Shown: positions 43,658 through 51,694 of the stretch, one piece after another
Layout: every line of letters starts with the position of its first letter
How positions within the stretch are numbered: position 1 is the stretch's first letter
Source of the DNA: Thermanaerothrix sp.
Lineage (GTDB): Bacteria > Synergistota > Synergistia > Synergistales > Synergistaceae
Assembly: GCA_026417795.1 (NCBI GenBank)
Contig: JAOACP010000001.1
Span: forward strand, 39,069 to 103,068
Direction: 5' to 3'
Length of the DNA stretch: 64,000 nt
Made by a program: the position numbers and the translations under genes
The notes under the pieces: model-generated
What the model was told of the DNA's origin: nothing
The model's input: only the letters and a program-made list of their open reading frames with translations
The model's database searches: none

Positions 43658-46000
43658 TTGATATGTGATGCCAATACATACAGGGTCCTTGAGGTAGACA
43701 AGGTCCTGGGCATCGTTAGTCGTCTTTGCCGGGGAGAACTTGGGGTTAGAAGGGCGTTGTCGTTGTCTCCGGCGGGGGATGTGGGGGCTTTAGAGCGGCG
43801 GTTTGATGTTCTAAGGGCCTTTGAGTCCGCTGTCCTTAGGAGGGGGGACTACCCTTGGGATTACCGGGCTGCTCCATTGGATGGACTCATAAGGGAGGCA
43901 AAATCGTACGGCTGGCTGAGCGGAGCTGAGCTAGTTCGTTTCAGGATCAACCTCTGGCTGGCCGCCAGGATAAAGGCCAGGCTTAAAGAGGACTCCTTGG
44001 AGTTCGAGGCATTGCGGGATCTTGTCAGGTGCTTCCCAGACTGGGAGGAGGAACTTTCTCGTCTGGAGGTGCTTGACGAGGATGGCGGCCTTTACGATGG
44101 GGCTTCAGACAGGCTTAGGGATATACGCCAGAAGATGAGGGATATCCGTGCTCAGGTTAGGAGCCGATGGAACGACATACTGTCCAGCCCTCACTTGGCG
44201 TCCATGTTGCAGGATAAGGTGCTTGTGCTTCGGAACGGAAGGTTCTCTGCCCTGGTTAGGTCTGACATGGCTGGGACTTTCCCGGGTATAGTCACAGAAA
44301 GGTCTTCCTCGGGTAGCAGCGTCTACGTGGAGCCCTCTCAGCTTTTGCCTTTAAACAACCGTATGTCCTTGCTTACTGGCGAGGAATGCGAAGAGGAGGA
44401 GAGAATCCTTAAGGAATTGACGGAGATGCTGTTGGTCCGTGAGGGTGCTTTGATGAACACCGATGAGGCATTGGGCGCCGTGGATCTCCTTTGGGCACAG
44501 GTGGATGTGATGGGATCCAAGAAGTGGACTGTTCCAGAAGTGACGATGGACAGAAGCTTTTGCCTTAAAGGAGCCAAGCACCCTCTTCTGGATGATAGGG
44601 CGGTGCCCTTGGATATTTCCTGCGGGGATAGGTTCAGAATGCTCGTGATAACGGGCCCAAACACTGGTGGCAAAACCGTTGCACTCAAGACCGCAGGAGT
44701 TGTGGTATACCTTGCATGGCTGGGGTTCCCGATTCCTTGTTCGGAGGGTACCAAGGTCGGGGACATCGGGGAGCTGTTTGCCGACATAGGGGACGAGCAG
44801 AGCATAGAACAGAACCTTTCTACGTTCAGTGGGCATATAAATCAGCTCAGACACATAATGGACCAAGTGACCGATAGGTCATTGGTGTTGCTGGATGAGT
44901 TGGGAGCTGGTACGGACCCAGAAGAGGGATCTGCGTTGGGGGTTGCGGTGTTGGAGTACTTCCTGCGACGGAAGTGTCTTTTGATCGCCACGACGCATCA
45001 CAACAGGATAAAGCATTTTGCTATGACGACCCCCCGAGTTGAGGCCGCGTCTATGGAGTTCGATCCCGTCACGTTGTCTCCCACATACAGGCTGCTTATG
45101 GGAATACCTGGCAGCAGCAACGCCATACTCATAGCTGAAAGGCTTAAGATGCCCCTTGAGGTTATAGATAGGGCAAGGGAGGAGATGGGCAGGGCCCCGG
45201 CGGGGGTGGATCTTCTCCTAAGAGGGTTAGAGGAGCGCCAAAGGGATTTGGATCTGAAACTTAAGGATGTAGAGACCTTAAAGGCAGAACTGGATTCCAT
45301 GAAGCGGGATTACTTGGCTAAGTATGGAAAGGTTCTTTCGGATTCGGAATCCATAATAAGGGAAGCTAAGGTTAGGGCTGAGGGTATAGTACATCAAGCG
45401 GAGGAAGAAGCTAAGTCCCTTTTAGGAGAGCTTCGCAAGAAGTCCCATGCGGAAGCCCAGAGAGCCTATCAGAGGGGAAGGGATAAGGTGAGACATGCCG
45501 CTGCCGCTTTAGATAAACTAGGCTCTGAGGTTTTTGATCTGCCCTCTCCTGTCTTGGATTGGCAGCTGTCGGTTGGTGATGGGGTGAAGATAAGAGGAAG
45601 CGCCGTGAAGGGCGAGCTGGCGGAGATAGATGGAGATCATGGGGTTGTTGTGTCTGGAGCCATGAGGATAAAGGTTCCGCTTAAAGATCTTATCCCATCG
45701 TCATCTCCTGTCACGGTGCCGCAACCTAAGGTTACCGTATCAACCCCCGATAAGGTCTCCAGTTCCATAATGATAAGGGGAATGACGCTGGACGAGGCGA
45801 TGCCCATAGTGGAGAAGTACATAGATCAGGCCTATCGTGTTGGTTACGGTGAAGTGGTGATAATACATGGACGGGGAGAGGGTATTCTCAGGAGGGCGGT
45901 TCATGACCTTCTAAGGCGCATGCCTTTCGTGGAGTCTTTTCGCCTTGGGGGTCCCGGCGAGGGAGGGCATGGCGTAACGGTGGTGCGTTTTGCCAGGTGA
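43658..46000 (+). CDS. mutS2: Endonuclease MutS2
   Basis: A 780-residue protein with the MutS core and clamp helices, an ATPase domain (Walker A GPNTGGKTVALKT near residues 332-344, Walker B LVLLDELGAGTDPEEGSALG), a long coiled coil, a KOW-like segment and a C-terminal Smr nuclease domain (YIDQAYRVGYGEVVIIHGRG). It lacks the mismatch-recognition domain, so it is not MutS1. MutS2 limits recombination and rescues collided ribosomes in other bacteria. Start TTG 43658 after GGGGTGAG. Last gene of the pheST-zapA-cvpA run; a tRNA promoter follows. Confidence 0.97.
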   Translation: MICDANTYRVLEVDKVLGIVSRLCRGELGVRRALSLSPAGDVGALERRFDVLRAFESAVLRRGDYPWDYRAAPLDGLIREAKSYGWLSGAELVRFRINLWLAARIKARLKEDSLEFEALRDLVRCFPDWEEELSRLEVLDEDGGLYDGASDRLRDIRQKMRDIRAQVRSRWNDILSSPHLASMLQDKVLVLRNGRFSALVRSDMAGTFPGIVTERSSSGSSVYVEPSQLLPLNNRMSLLTGEECEEEERILKELTEMLLVREGALMNTDEALGAVDLLWAQVDVMGSKKWTVPEVTMDRSFCLKGAKHPLLDDRAVPLDISCGDRFRMLVITGPNTGGKTVALKTAGVVVYLAWLGFPIPCSEGTKVGDIGELFADIGDEQSIEQNLSTFSGHINQLRHIMDQVTDRSLVLLDELGAGTDPEEGSALGVAVLEYFLRRKCLLIATTHHNRIKHFAMTTPRVEAASMEFDPVTLSPTYRLLMGIPGSSNAILIAERLKMPLEVIDRAREEMGRAPAGVDLLLRGLEERQRDLDLKLKDVETLKAELDSMKRDYLAKYGKVLSDSESIIREAKVRAEGIVHQAEEEAKSLLGELRKKSHAEAQRAYQRGRDKVRHAAAALDKLGSEVFDLPSPVLDWQLSVGDGVKIRGSAVKGELAEIDGDHGVVVSGAMRIKVPLKDLIPSSSPVTVPQPKVTVSTPDKVSSSIMIRGMTLDEAMPIVEKYIDQAYRVGYGEVVIIHGRGEGILRRAVHDLLRRMPFVESFRLGGPGEGGHGVTVVRFAR

Positions 46001-46025
46001 TCAAAAAGTTAAAGCCAGGGTAAGG

Positions 46026-46054
46026 TTGCGCTTTGCCCTTCCCCGTGGTAATAT
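46026..46054 (+). promoter_or_regulatory. Promoter of tRNA-Arg
   Basis: TTGCGC, a 17-base spacer and TAATAT, ending 14 bases before the tRNA. Confidence 0.7.
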
Positions 46055-46068
46055 ATGCACCGTCAAGC

Positions 46069-46145
46069 GTGTCCGTAGCTCAGCTGGATAGAGTGTTGGC
46101 CTCCGGAGCCAAAGGTCCCGGGTTCGAATCCCGGCGGGCACGCCA
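46069..46145 (+). tRNA. tRNA-Arg (anticodon CCG)
   Basis: A 77-base cloverleaf with encoded CCA: acceptor GTGTCCG/CGGGCAC (one G-T), D arm GCTC/GAGT, anticodon loop CTCCGGA with CCG, T arm CCGGG-TTCGAAT-CCCGG. A terminator follows after eight bases. Confidence 0.97.
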
Positions 46146-46153
46146 TGATTTAT

Positions 46154-46175
46154 AGGCCCTTAGGGGCCTTTTTTA
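46154..46175 (+). terminator. Terminator of tRNA-Arg
   Basis: AGGCCC and GGGGCCT form a short stem over a small loop, followed by six T. Confidence 0.8.
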
Positions 46176-46255
46176 TTTTGCCCCCCCTTCCGGCCTTCCG
46201 TCCCTACTTCGCTGCTTGCCCGGTCTTCAATCGTTGTTTAGGTGCTCAATTAGGT

Positions 46256-46747
46256 TCAGTCCCCATGGGTTTTAGCCCCAGCGCCGGGTTTTTCCAAGTT
46301 CAGGAGGAGCATCTTGGCCTCAAGCCCCCCAGGGGCAGAGAAGCCCCCGAGCCCAGTGCGACCCAACACCCTATGGCACGGTATTACTATTAGTATCGGG
46401 TTAGCAGCGCAGGCCCTTCCAACTGCCCTTGCGCCCATTGGGGACCCAATTGAGGATGCAATATCCCCATAGGTTCTGGTGAGGCCATAGGGTATCTCCG
46501 CCAACGCATTAAAAACCCTGCGTTGAAATGACGTTCCCCTTGGGGCTGTCTTAAGATGAAACACCTTTCTTGCCCCTTCGAAGTACTCACGGAGTTGATC
46601 CATGGCGTTTCGTACCAAAGGGGAGGGGTAATAGTCCTTGGCTTCTTGTTCCCCTATGACCTTGATTTCTGTGATTGCATCCCCTTCTGCGGTTATCATG
46701 ATGAGGCCCAGGGGGGTTGAAACTATCCCGTGGGAGTTGTCGTCCAC
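46256..46747 (-). CDS. ogt: Methylated-DNA--protein-cysteine methyltransferase
   Basis: A 163-residue protein with the active-site motif VIPCHRVLG (acceptor Cys124), the helix-turn-helix arginine finger (GARAVGRACAANP) and RGTSFQRRVFNALAEIPYG typical of the family. It removes O6-alkyl groups from guanine by transfer to its own cysteine. The start GTG 46747 is weakly supported; no better in-frame codon is seen near. Terminator after it is not obvious. Confidence 0.95.
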   Translation of the reverse strand: MDDNSHGIVSTPLGLIMITAEGDAITEIKVIGEQEAKDYYPSPLVRNAMDQLREYFEGARKVFHLKTAPRGTSFQRRVFNALAEIPYGLTRTYGDIASSIGSPMGARAVGRACAANPILIVIPCHRVLGRTGLGGFSAPGGLEAKMLLLNLEKPGAGAKTHGD

Positions 46748-46771
46748 GACCTATCACTCCATATTCATTAT

Positions 46772-47995
46772 TCATCTGATGTAGAAATTGTTCAGCCACC
46801 AGATGCCGAAAGCTATGCTGCCGATTGTTACTGGAAGCCCGACATTGAGGTGTTCCAGGGAGGATATTCTGACCCTGCCGGATGCGCCTTCAATGACTAT
46901 TATGTTAGCTATGGATCCAAGTACGGTGAGGTTTCCTGCGAAGGTGGAGCTCATGGCTAGGATTAGCCATCCCCTATCTCCAAGGTCCATGGCTTTTACC
47001 AGGGGTTTGAGGAGCATAACTGCGGGGACGTTGCTTACCAGGTTAGACAACCCGGCGGATATAAGAGATAGGGAGGTGCTCCCTGTCAAAGCTACGGCGC
47101 TGAAGCTGGATAGCCATGCAAATGCCTTAGACCTCTGGAAGCCACCCATTATCACGAACAAACCTATGAAAAGGAGCAGGAGCTTGAAGTCTATCATCTG
47201 GTAGACCTTTTCGGGTTTTACTCGCCGTGTTATCAGGAAGCACGACGCTATGGCCATGGAAACCACCTCTATGGGCAATCCCGAGAAGAAGCCCGCCAGG
47301 CAAGCGGTGCTTAAAATGGTGAACTTTATGACCATGGCTTTGTGGTATGGGAAGCTTTCGTCATCCCTTAGGTGTGTCGTTGGTGCGGTCAACTGCTCCC
47401 TGTAAGACATCCTGATGACAAAGTAAGTTAGGATAAGCCCCACTGCGGATGGGATCAACATGTTCACGAAGAACTTCCCGTAGCTGATGCCGGAAGCCAA
47501 GCCTATGATAAGGTTTTGAGGGTTTCCTGTTATGGTGGAAGCGCTTCCCACGTTGGCTGCCATGCACAGGGCCAGTAGATGAGGTCTTGGGTCGGTCCCC
47601 ATTGAGTAGGTTAACCTTAGCAGCATGGGGGTGAACAAAAGGCATATGGTATCGTTTACGAATAGGGCTGACAGCGCCCCTGCGGTGGTGATGACGAAGA
47701 TGAGGAGGCCATTGGGTGTTCCTGCCCGTTTAAGTAGCCAAGCGGACAGCAGGTTTACCGTCCCGGATAGCCTGAAGTGTGCCACCAGCACCATAAGGCC
47801 GAATAGGGTGGCCAGAGTTCTGTAGTCTATGGATTTATATGCATCCTCCGTTGAAATGGCCCCCACGAACACCATTAGAGAGGCGCCTATTATGACCGCC
47901 CCTGTGCGGTCTATGCGGAGGATTGGGGGTTGTCCCACCGCGAGGATCAGATAGGAAACGGCAAAGATCAAAACCGATGGTTCCAACTGTAGCAC
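46772..47995 (-). CDS. Anion/arsenite-type permease (ArsB-NhaD / SLC13 superfamily)
   Basis: A 407-residue protein with 10-12 helices in two repeats of the ion-transporter fold: TEDAYKSIDYRTLATLFGLM and LVNDTICLLFTPML-like FVNDTICLLFTPMLLRLTYS in the first half, and GLSNLVSNVPAVMLLKPLV in the second. The SNVP and NDT hairpins and GNPQNLIIG match the family that carries arsenite, citrate or Na+/H+. Which anion is moved cannot be read. GTG 47995 after GAGGCG is likely; TTG 47986 possible. Its 3' end is 24 bases from ogt. Confidence 0.88.
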   Translation of the reverse strand: MLQLEPSVLIFAVSYLILAVGQPPILRIDRTGAVIIGASLMVFVGAISTEDAYKSIDYRTLATLFGLMVLVAHFRLSGTVNLLSAWLLKRAGTPNGLLIFVITTAGALSALFVNDTICLLFTPMLLRLTYSMGTDPRPHLLALCMAANVGSASTITGNPQNLIIGLASGISYGKFFVNMLIPSAVGLILTYFVIRMSYREQLTAPTTHLRDDESFPYHKAMVIKFTILSTACLAGFFSGLPIEVVSMAIASCFLITRRVKPEKVYQMIDFKLLLLFIGLFVIMGGFQRSKAFAWLSSFSAVALTGSTSLSLISAGLSNLVSNVPAVMLLKPLVKAMDLGDRGWLILAMSSTFAGNLTVLGSIANIIVIEGASGRVRISSLEHLNVGLPVTIGSIAFGIWWLNNFYIR

Positions 47996-48046
47996 CGCCT
48001 CTTGCCTCTGCGTAGGGTGCTTTCTGATAATTAATCATAAAGATCC

Positions 48047-48074
48047 TTGCGCCCCTTGGCAGATGTGCTATTCT
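48047..48074 (+). promoter_or_regulatory. Predicted promoter of speD-tadA
   Basis: TTGCGC, a 16-base spacer and TATTCT, ending 56 bases before speD. Confidence 0.55.
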
Positions 48075-48130
48075 TACTTTCCGGATCTTAGATTATCAGG
48101 AAACGAGCCTTGCAGAAAGGGGATGGATCA

Positions 48131-48976
48131 TTGGAAATCAAACCCATGAAGAAGATCAAGAAGCTTAAGAAGTTGAAGCTTTACGGCTTCAACAACCTGA
48201 CTAAGTCCTTGAGCTTCAACCTGTACGATATATGCTACGCTAAAACTCCGGAGCATCGCAACGCTTACATAGACTACATAGATGAGGAGTACAACGCCAC
48301 CCGGTTGACCACCATACTTACAGAGGTGGCCAACATCATTGGGGCTAATATTTTGAACGTAGCCTACCAGGATTACGATCCCCAGGGAGCAAGTGTGGCG
48401 TTGCTTATATCGGAGGAGAAGGTGGGGGAGAGCCAGGGGGACCACTGTCAGGACCAGGATGAAGGCGAGAGTCCCGGACCCCTCCCTCAGACCTATCTTG
48501 CTCATCTGGACAAGAGCCATATAACGGTTCACACCTATCCGGAGAGCCATCCAGACCGTGGTGTATGTACGTTCAGGGCCGACATAGACGTCTCAACCTG
48601 CGGCAGGATATCGCCCCTTAAGGCCCTCAACTACCTGTTGCACACCTTCTCCCCGGATATTGCCATCATAGACTATCGGGTGAGGGGCTTTACACGGGAC
48701 ATATCGGGGGAGAAGTTCTTCCTGGATCATAAGATAAACTCCATACAGAACTTCATATCCAAGGATACCCGGGAGCTTTATCAGTTTATTGATGTTAATA
48801 TATACCAAGAGAACATATTTAACACGAAGATGATAATAAAGGACTTTGATCTGGATAACTATCTTTTTGGTACCGGAAAGAAGTCGCTTCTCCCGGGGGA
48901 GAAGAAGCGTATAAAGCAGGAGATTAAGAAGGAAATGGCGGAGATATTTGCGGGGCGCAACCTGCCGTCTTTTTAA
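48131..48976 (+). CDS. speD: S-adenosylmethionine decarboxylase
   Basis: A 281-residue proenzyme of the larger, E. coli-like type (the common bacterial form is about 130). The self-cleavage site is [14 protein letters not shown], with Ser129 expected to become the pyruvoyl group; a Cys in STCGRISP and a later CTF are also family-typical. It provides the aminopropyl donor for spermidine; no speE is in the window. TTG 48131 is preferred, eight bases after AAAGGGG; an upstream TTG 48110 is less likely. It ends in TAATG, overlapping tadA. The N terminus is notably lysine-rich. Confidence 0.93.
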   Translation: MEIKPMKKIKKLKKLKLYGFNNLTKSLSFNLYDICYAKTPEHRNAYIDYIDEEYNATRLTTILTEVANIIGANILNVAYQDYDPQGASVALLISEEKVGESQGDHCQDQDEGESPGPLPQTYLAHLDKSHITVHTYPESHPDRGVCTFRADIDVSTCGRISPLKALNYLLHTFSPDIAIIDYRVRGFTRDISGEKFFLDHKINSIQNFISKDTRELYQFIDVNIYQENIFNTKMIIKDFDLDNYLFGTGKKSLLPGEKKRIKQEIKKEMAEIFAGRNLPSF

Positions 48977-49458
48977 TGGATCGAATGGACCTTTCCTTTA
49001 TGGGTGAGGCCCTCCTGGAGGCTAGGGCTGCTTTTGAATCTGGCGATGTGCCGGTTGGGGCGGTTGTGGTGATGGACGGTCTAGTCGTGGGCCGGGGTAG
49101 GAACGTGAGGGAAGTGGACCGAGATCCATTTGGGCATGCGGAGATGGTGGCCATAAGGGATGCCTGTTCTCGCCTTAGGACTTGGCGTCTGGACGGAGCT
49201 TCACTCTACGTGACGTTGGAGCCCTGTGTTATGTGCGCTGGTGCCATATTGCAGAGCCGTATAGGGGAGGTCCACTTTTCGTTGAGGGACCCAAGGGCTG
49301 GGGCGTGCGGATCCCTTTATGATGTGCTTAGGGATCCGAGGCAGCCCTTCCGTTGCAGGGTGTTCGAGGGTGATGGGGCTGAGGAGTCGCGGCGTTTGCT
49401 GTGGGCATTTTTCGAATCCCGCAGGGGCTCCAGATCTGGACAACCTGCGGCGCTTTGA
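48976..49458 (+). CDS. tadA: tRNA-specific adenosine deaminase
   Basis: A 160-residue deaminase with zinc ligands His54 in GHAEM (catalytic Glu56), Cys84 and Cys87 in EPCVMCAGA. It converts A34 of tRNA-Arg(ACG) to inosine. The gene is translationally coupled to speD (TAATG). The very end of the gene holds the promoter of the next tRNA-Ser, so the last codons are shared with regulatory DNA. Confidence 0.95.
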   Translation: MDRMDLSFMGEALLEARAAFESGDVPVGAVVVMDGLVVGRGRNVREVDRDPFGHAEMVAIRDACSRLRTWRLDGASLYVTLEPCVMCAGAILQSRIGEVHFSLRDPRAGACGSLYDVLRDPRQPFRCRVFEGDGAEESRRLLWAFFESRRGSRSGQPAAL

Positions 49459-49465
49459 ATATAAT
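49437..49465 (+). promoter_or_regulatory. Promoter of tRNA-Ser(CGA)
   Basis: TGGACA, a 17-base spacer and a perfect TATAAT, starting inside the 3' end of tadA and ending 24 bases before the tRNA. Confidence 0.75.
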
Positions 49466-49489
49466 TCTCGTCGTTTCTTCATGATCTGC

Positions 49490-49582
49490 GGAGGGGTGGC
49501 CGAGTGGTCGAAGGCGGGCGACTCGAAATCGTCTAGGCGGTGCTGAGCCGTCTCGTGGGTTCAAATCCCACCCTCTCCGCCA
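49490..49582 (+). tRNA. tRNA-Ser (anticodon CGA)
   Basis: A 93-base class II tRNA with encoded CCA: acceptor GGAGGGG/CCTCTCC, anticodon loop CTCGAAA with CGA, a long variable arm, and the T loop TTCAAAT. A terminator follows. Confidence 0.97.
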
Positions 49583-49595
49583 GCATTAGAGGTTA

Positions 49596-49627
49596 AGAGG
49601 TCCCCCAGGTGGGGACCTCTTCTATTT
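49596..49627 (+). terminator. Terminator of tRNA-Ser(CGA)
   Basis: AGAGGTCCCC (49596-49605) pairs with GGGGACCTCT (49611-49620), followed by TCTATTT. Confidence 0.85.
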
Positions 49628-49926
49628 GCTGCAATACATTTATGCATCCCTTGATTCTAATTCCCCAATCCCTGTCATGGTGATGTTTGATGGGAAGCAG
49701 TAGTTTTTGTTTTATATGCTATACCCCTGGCTAATAATTAGTTGTTAGGCAGAGGTATAGCATTTTTGTGCATAGTTTTTATGTATTGGGGCTGGGTGGG
49801 TCTGTTGTTTAAATCCTTGTTATGCTGGCTTTGTATGGGGTAAGGTTATATGGAGAGTCCTTGGGGATATGGGACAAGAGAAATGGAAAGAAACTGTTGA
49901 CGCAAAAACCTTGATCTGATTTTTAG
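49628..49926. other. AT-rich intergenic stretch without a recognised gene
   Basis: About 300 bases between the tRNA-Ser terminator and the promoter at 49927. It is more AT-rich than its surroundings and holds one striking long hairpin (49716-49767). No convincing reading frame with a ribosome site was found in it. Confidence 0.6.
49716..49767 (+). terminator. Long orphan hairpin with T-tail
   Basis: ATGCTATACC (49716-49725) pairs perfectly with GGTATAGCAT (49754-49763); inside, CTG/CAG and CTAA/TTAG extend the stem; TTTTT follows. It looks like a terminator, but no gene is seen between it and the tRNA terminator at 49627, so it may end an unrecognised small RNA or be a mobile-element relic. 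Confidence 0.6.
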
Positions 49927-49955
49927 TTGACATATCCTATGAGATGAGGTAACTT
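49927..49955 (+). promoter_or_regulatory. Promoter of the small gene at 49995
   Basis: A perfect TTGACA, a 17-base spacer and TAACTT, ending 39 bases before the gene start. Confidence 0.7.
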
Positions 49956-49994
49956 GATTGCAATCATAATTTTTATGTTTGGAGGTGTTGTATA

Positions 49995-50273
49995 GTGGCA
50001 GATAAGTCCGCTTCCGCGTCTGAAAAACCTAAAAGGGCTAGGAGGCCCAGAAGAAGCCCAGAAGAGCTTCTAGCGGATCTTGAAAGGCGCCGTTTAAAGC
50101 TGGAAAAGCGTCTGATGAAGAAAAACCAGGAAACCGTAATGGCTTTGGGGTATGCCTTCCTAAAGGCGGTGGGTAAGGAGCTTTCGTCTATGGATCCTTC
50201 GGAATCAAGCCGGATAATATCTGAGCCGGATTATGCTCTCCATTTTGTGAGGGGGCTTATGGGCAAGAACTAA
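49995..50273 (+). CDS. Small basic protein of unknown function
   Basis: A 92-residue protein with a Lys/Arg/Ser-rich N terminus (KPKRARRPRRSPEELLADLE), a charged helix and then a hydrophobic region (ETVMALGYAFLKAVGKELSS). It is not recognised. The general layout, basic region plus coiled coil plus short helical tail, resembles small DNA-binding or relaxosome accessory proteins, but no motif proves this. GTG start behind GGAGGTGTTGTATA, and an excellent promoter. It lies alone between two tRNA-Ser genes in an AT-rich stretch, which could mean a remnant of an integrated element. Confidence 0.7.
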   Translation: MADKSASASEKPKRARRPRRSPEELLADLERRRLKLEKRLMKKNQETVMALGYAFLKAVGKELSSMDPSESSRIISEPDYALHFVRGLMGKN

Positions 50274-50321
50274 GCTCCCTTTGGTGTTGATGTGTATGAT
50301 AAAGAAAATGCCCCAGGGGGC

Positions 50322-50350
50322 TTGAAATATTCCTTGTAATTGGGTATCAT
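50322..50350 (+). promoter_or_regulatory. Promoter of tRNA-Ser(GGA)
   Basis: TTGAAA, a 17-base spacer and TATCAT, ending 25 bases before the tRNA. Confidence 0.7.
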
Positions 50351-50375
50351 TCCCCGCGTGATCAATGAAGGGTGC

Positions 50376-50471
<96 letters not shown>

Positions 50472-50547
50472 GATTGTCCGGGGCCCGGTGGGCCCCGTAA
50501 CTTGTATCTCGGGTTGATCCTCTGCTTTTTTGAATGGTTTAGGCGCA

Positions 50548-50680
50548 TTGCGGTCTCCAGCGGGAGGTCTAGCCCCGTGCGGCGGAGCCTCGTGAACCCC
50601 GCCAGGTCCGGAAGGAAGCAACGGTAAGCGATGAGCTTCGGGTGCCACGGCAAGCTGGGCCTCCCGCTGGGGGCCGCATT
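50548..50680 (+). ncRNA. ffs: Signal recognition particle RNA (small, 4.5S type)
   Basis: The SRP RNA signature GCCAGGTCCGGAAGGAAGCA, the Ffh-binding tetraloop-side region, lies at 50611-50630. Flanking arms pair over a long distance: AGCGGGAGG (50559-50567) with CCTCCCGCT (50660-50668), extended by TGCGG/CCGCA. This gives one long rod without an Alu domain. Ends are estimated from the outer stem. Confidence 0.9.
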
Positions 50681-50726
50681 TGGTTTGTTCACCTTCCCCT
50701 GTATTTCCTGCCTATGGTGGTGTGTC

Positions 50727-51191
50727 ATGTCCGTTTTGTTGTATGCAGGCGCCGGCCCTCGGGATTGCGACGGAAACCTTTGGGTGCCTTTTTATTTGAT
50801 TCGGGGAGAGTACCTGGTTCGAAGGATTTTGGGAAGATCCTCCTACGTTAGAAGCCGGTGGCTCTTGAACGGGGTGCTCGGCTCCGTGGAGGAGGTGGAT
50901 CCCAAGCGCCCGTTGGAACTTCAGGAGGGAGTCCTCCCCCATTCGGATGGAAGGCGTGTGTTGGACTTTCGCGTATCTCCGGACGAGGCGGAGCAGCGGG
51001 TCCGGCTTGTAATCTCCGATGTGGGGTTCTGGGGTAGGCTTGCAGGGGTCATGCAGGGGGTTAACGTTTCCGCTACCCCCTTCTATGCCAGGTACTGCAT
51101 TCACGGAGGGGAACTCTTTGACCCCTTTGGCGGGGAGAAGTGCACGGACCCTCTTTTTTTAGGTCTTATTGATCCCCGTCCAGGGGAGTGA
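50727..51191 (+). CDS. Hypothetical protein with gamma-glutamylcyclotransferase-like opening
   Basis: A 154-residue protein that I do not recognise firmly. The start (SVLLYAGAGPRDCDGNLWVP) and the pattern of short strands could suggest a small beta-rich domain, but no family motif is certain. ATG 50727 is the first plausible start after the SRP RNA; a longer frame from 50631 would overlap that RNA. Its 3' end overlaps the convergent CsoR-family gene by 26 bases. Ribosome site is weak. Confidence 0.55.
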   Translation: MSVLLYAGAGPRDCDGNLWVPFYLIRGEYLVRRILGRSSYVRSRWLLNGVLGSVEEVDPKRPLELQEGVLPHSDGRRVLDFRVSPDEAEQRVRLVISDVGFWGRLAGVMQGVNVSATPFYARYCIHGGELFDPFGGEKCTDPLFLGLIDPRPGE

Positions 51192-51471
51192 GGTCTATCA
51201 TCGCCTTTATCAACCTCTCCAGCTCTTCCATCCTTTCCCTTGGGGCCTCTGATCCCGCTTGGGCTATGCATTTGTTTAGGTAGTTCTTCAGAACCGCTAT
51301 GGACGCGTTCTGCATGGCTCTTCTCGCGGCGTTTAGTTGAATCAGGATGTCCTTGCAGGGCTTTTCGTCCTCTATCATCTTTTGTATGCCCCTTATCTGC
51401 CCTTCCAGGCGCCTTAGCCGGTTGATCACCGCGTTTTTACCCGTGGGGTCATTTGTTGTTTTAGCGTTCAT
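51166..51471 (-). CDS. CsoR/FrmR-family transcriptional repressor
   Basis: A 101-residue all-helical repressor of the DUF156 family (NRLRRLEGQIRGIQKMIEDE, then CKDILIQLNAARRAMQNAS). Copper-sensing members carry Cys-His-Cys; here Cys39 and Cys68 are present, but the position four residues before the second cysteine is Tyr64, not His. This Cys-x-Cys set is closer to persulfide sensors (CstR type) than to copper sensors. A palindrome (51534-51552) lies 63 bases upstream and may be its own operator. No clear target gene sits next to it. Confidence 0.9.
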   Translation of the reverse strand: MNAKTTNDPTGKNAVINRLRRLEGQIRGIQKMIEDEKPCKDILIQLNAARRAMQNASIAVLKNYLNKCIAQAGSEAPRERMEELERLIKAMIDLTPLDGDQ

Positions 51472-51533
51472 ATCAGCCGCTCAACTCCTAACGCTATGAT
51501 CTGCGTGGACTAGGGGTGATTAATGCCCCCCAT

Positions 51534-51552
51534 AGGTATATATACTATACCT
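51534..51552. promoter_or_regulatory. Palindrome AGGTATA-N5-TATACCT, candidate operator
   Basis: A perfect 7+7 inverted repeat with a 5-base centre between the CsoR-family gene and the rpsB promoter. On the minus strand a TTGACC about 17 bases from TAGTAT overlaps it, suggesting that the repressor gene promoter is covered by this site. Confidence 0.5.
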
Positions 51553-51559
51553 GCATGTC

Positions 51560-51588
51560 TTGAAGGTCAACGGTTGTCGTGGTATACT
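51560..51588 (+). promoter_or_regulatory. Promoter of rpsB-tsf
   Basis: TTGAAG, a 17-base spacer and TATACT, about 107 bases before rpsB. The leader may hold the S2 feedback site; no particular fold was recognised. Confidence 0.75.
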
Positions 51589-51694
51589 GCCCAACGGCAA
51601 TCCGCACACGGGCGGATCTCTTGGGTGTTGCCCTTTGCATGGGTTCCCAGGGGATATGAGGTCCGTGGAGGTAAAAACGAGGAGGGGAAACCAC

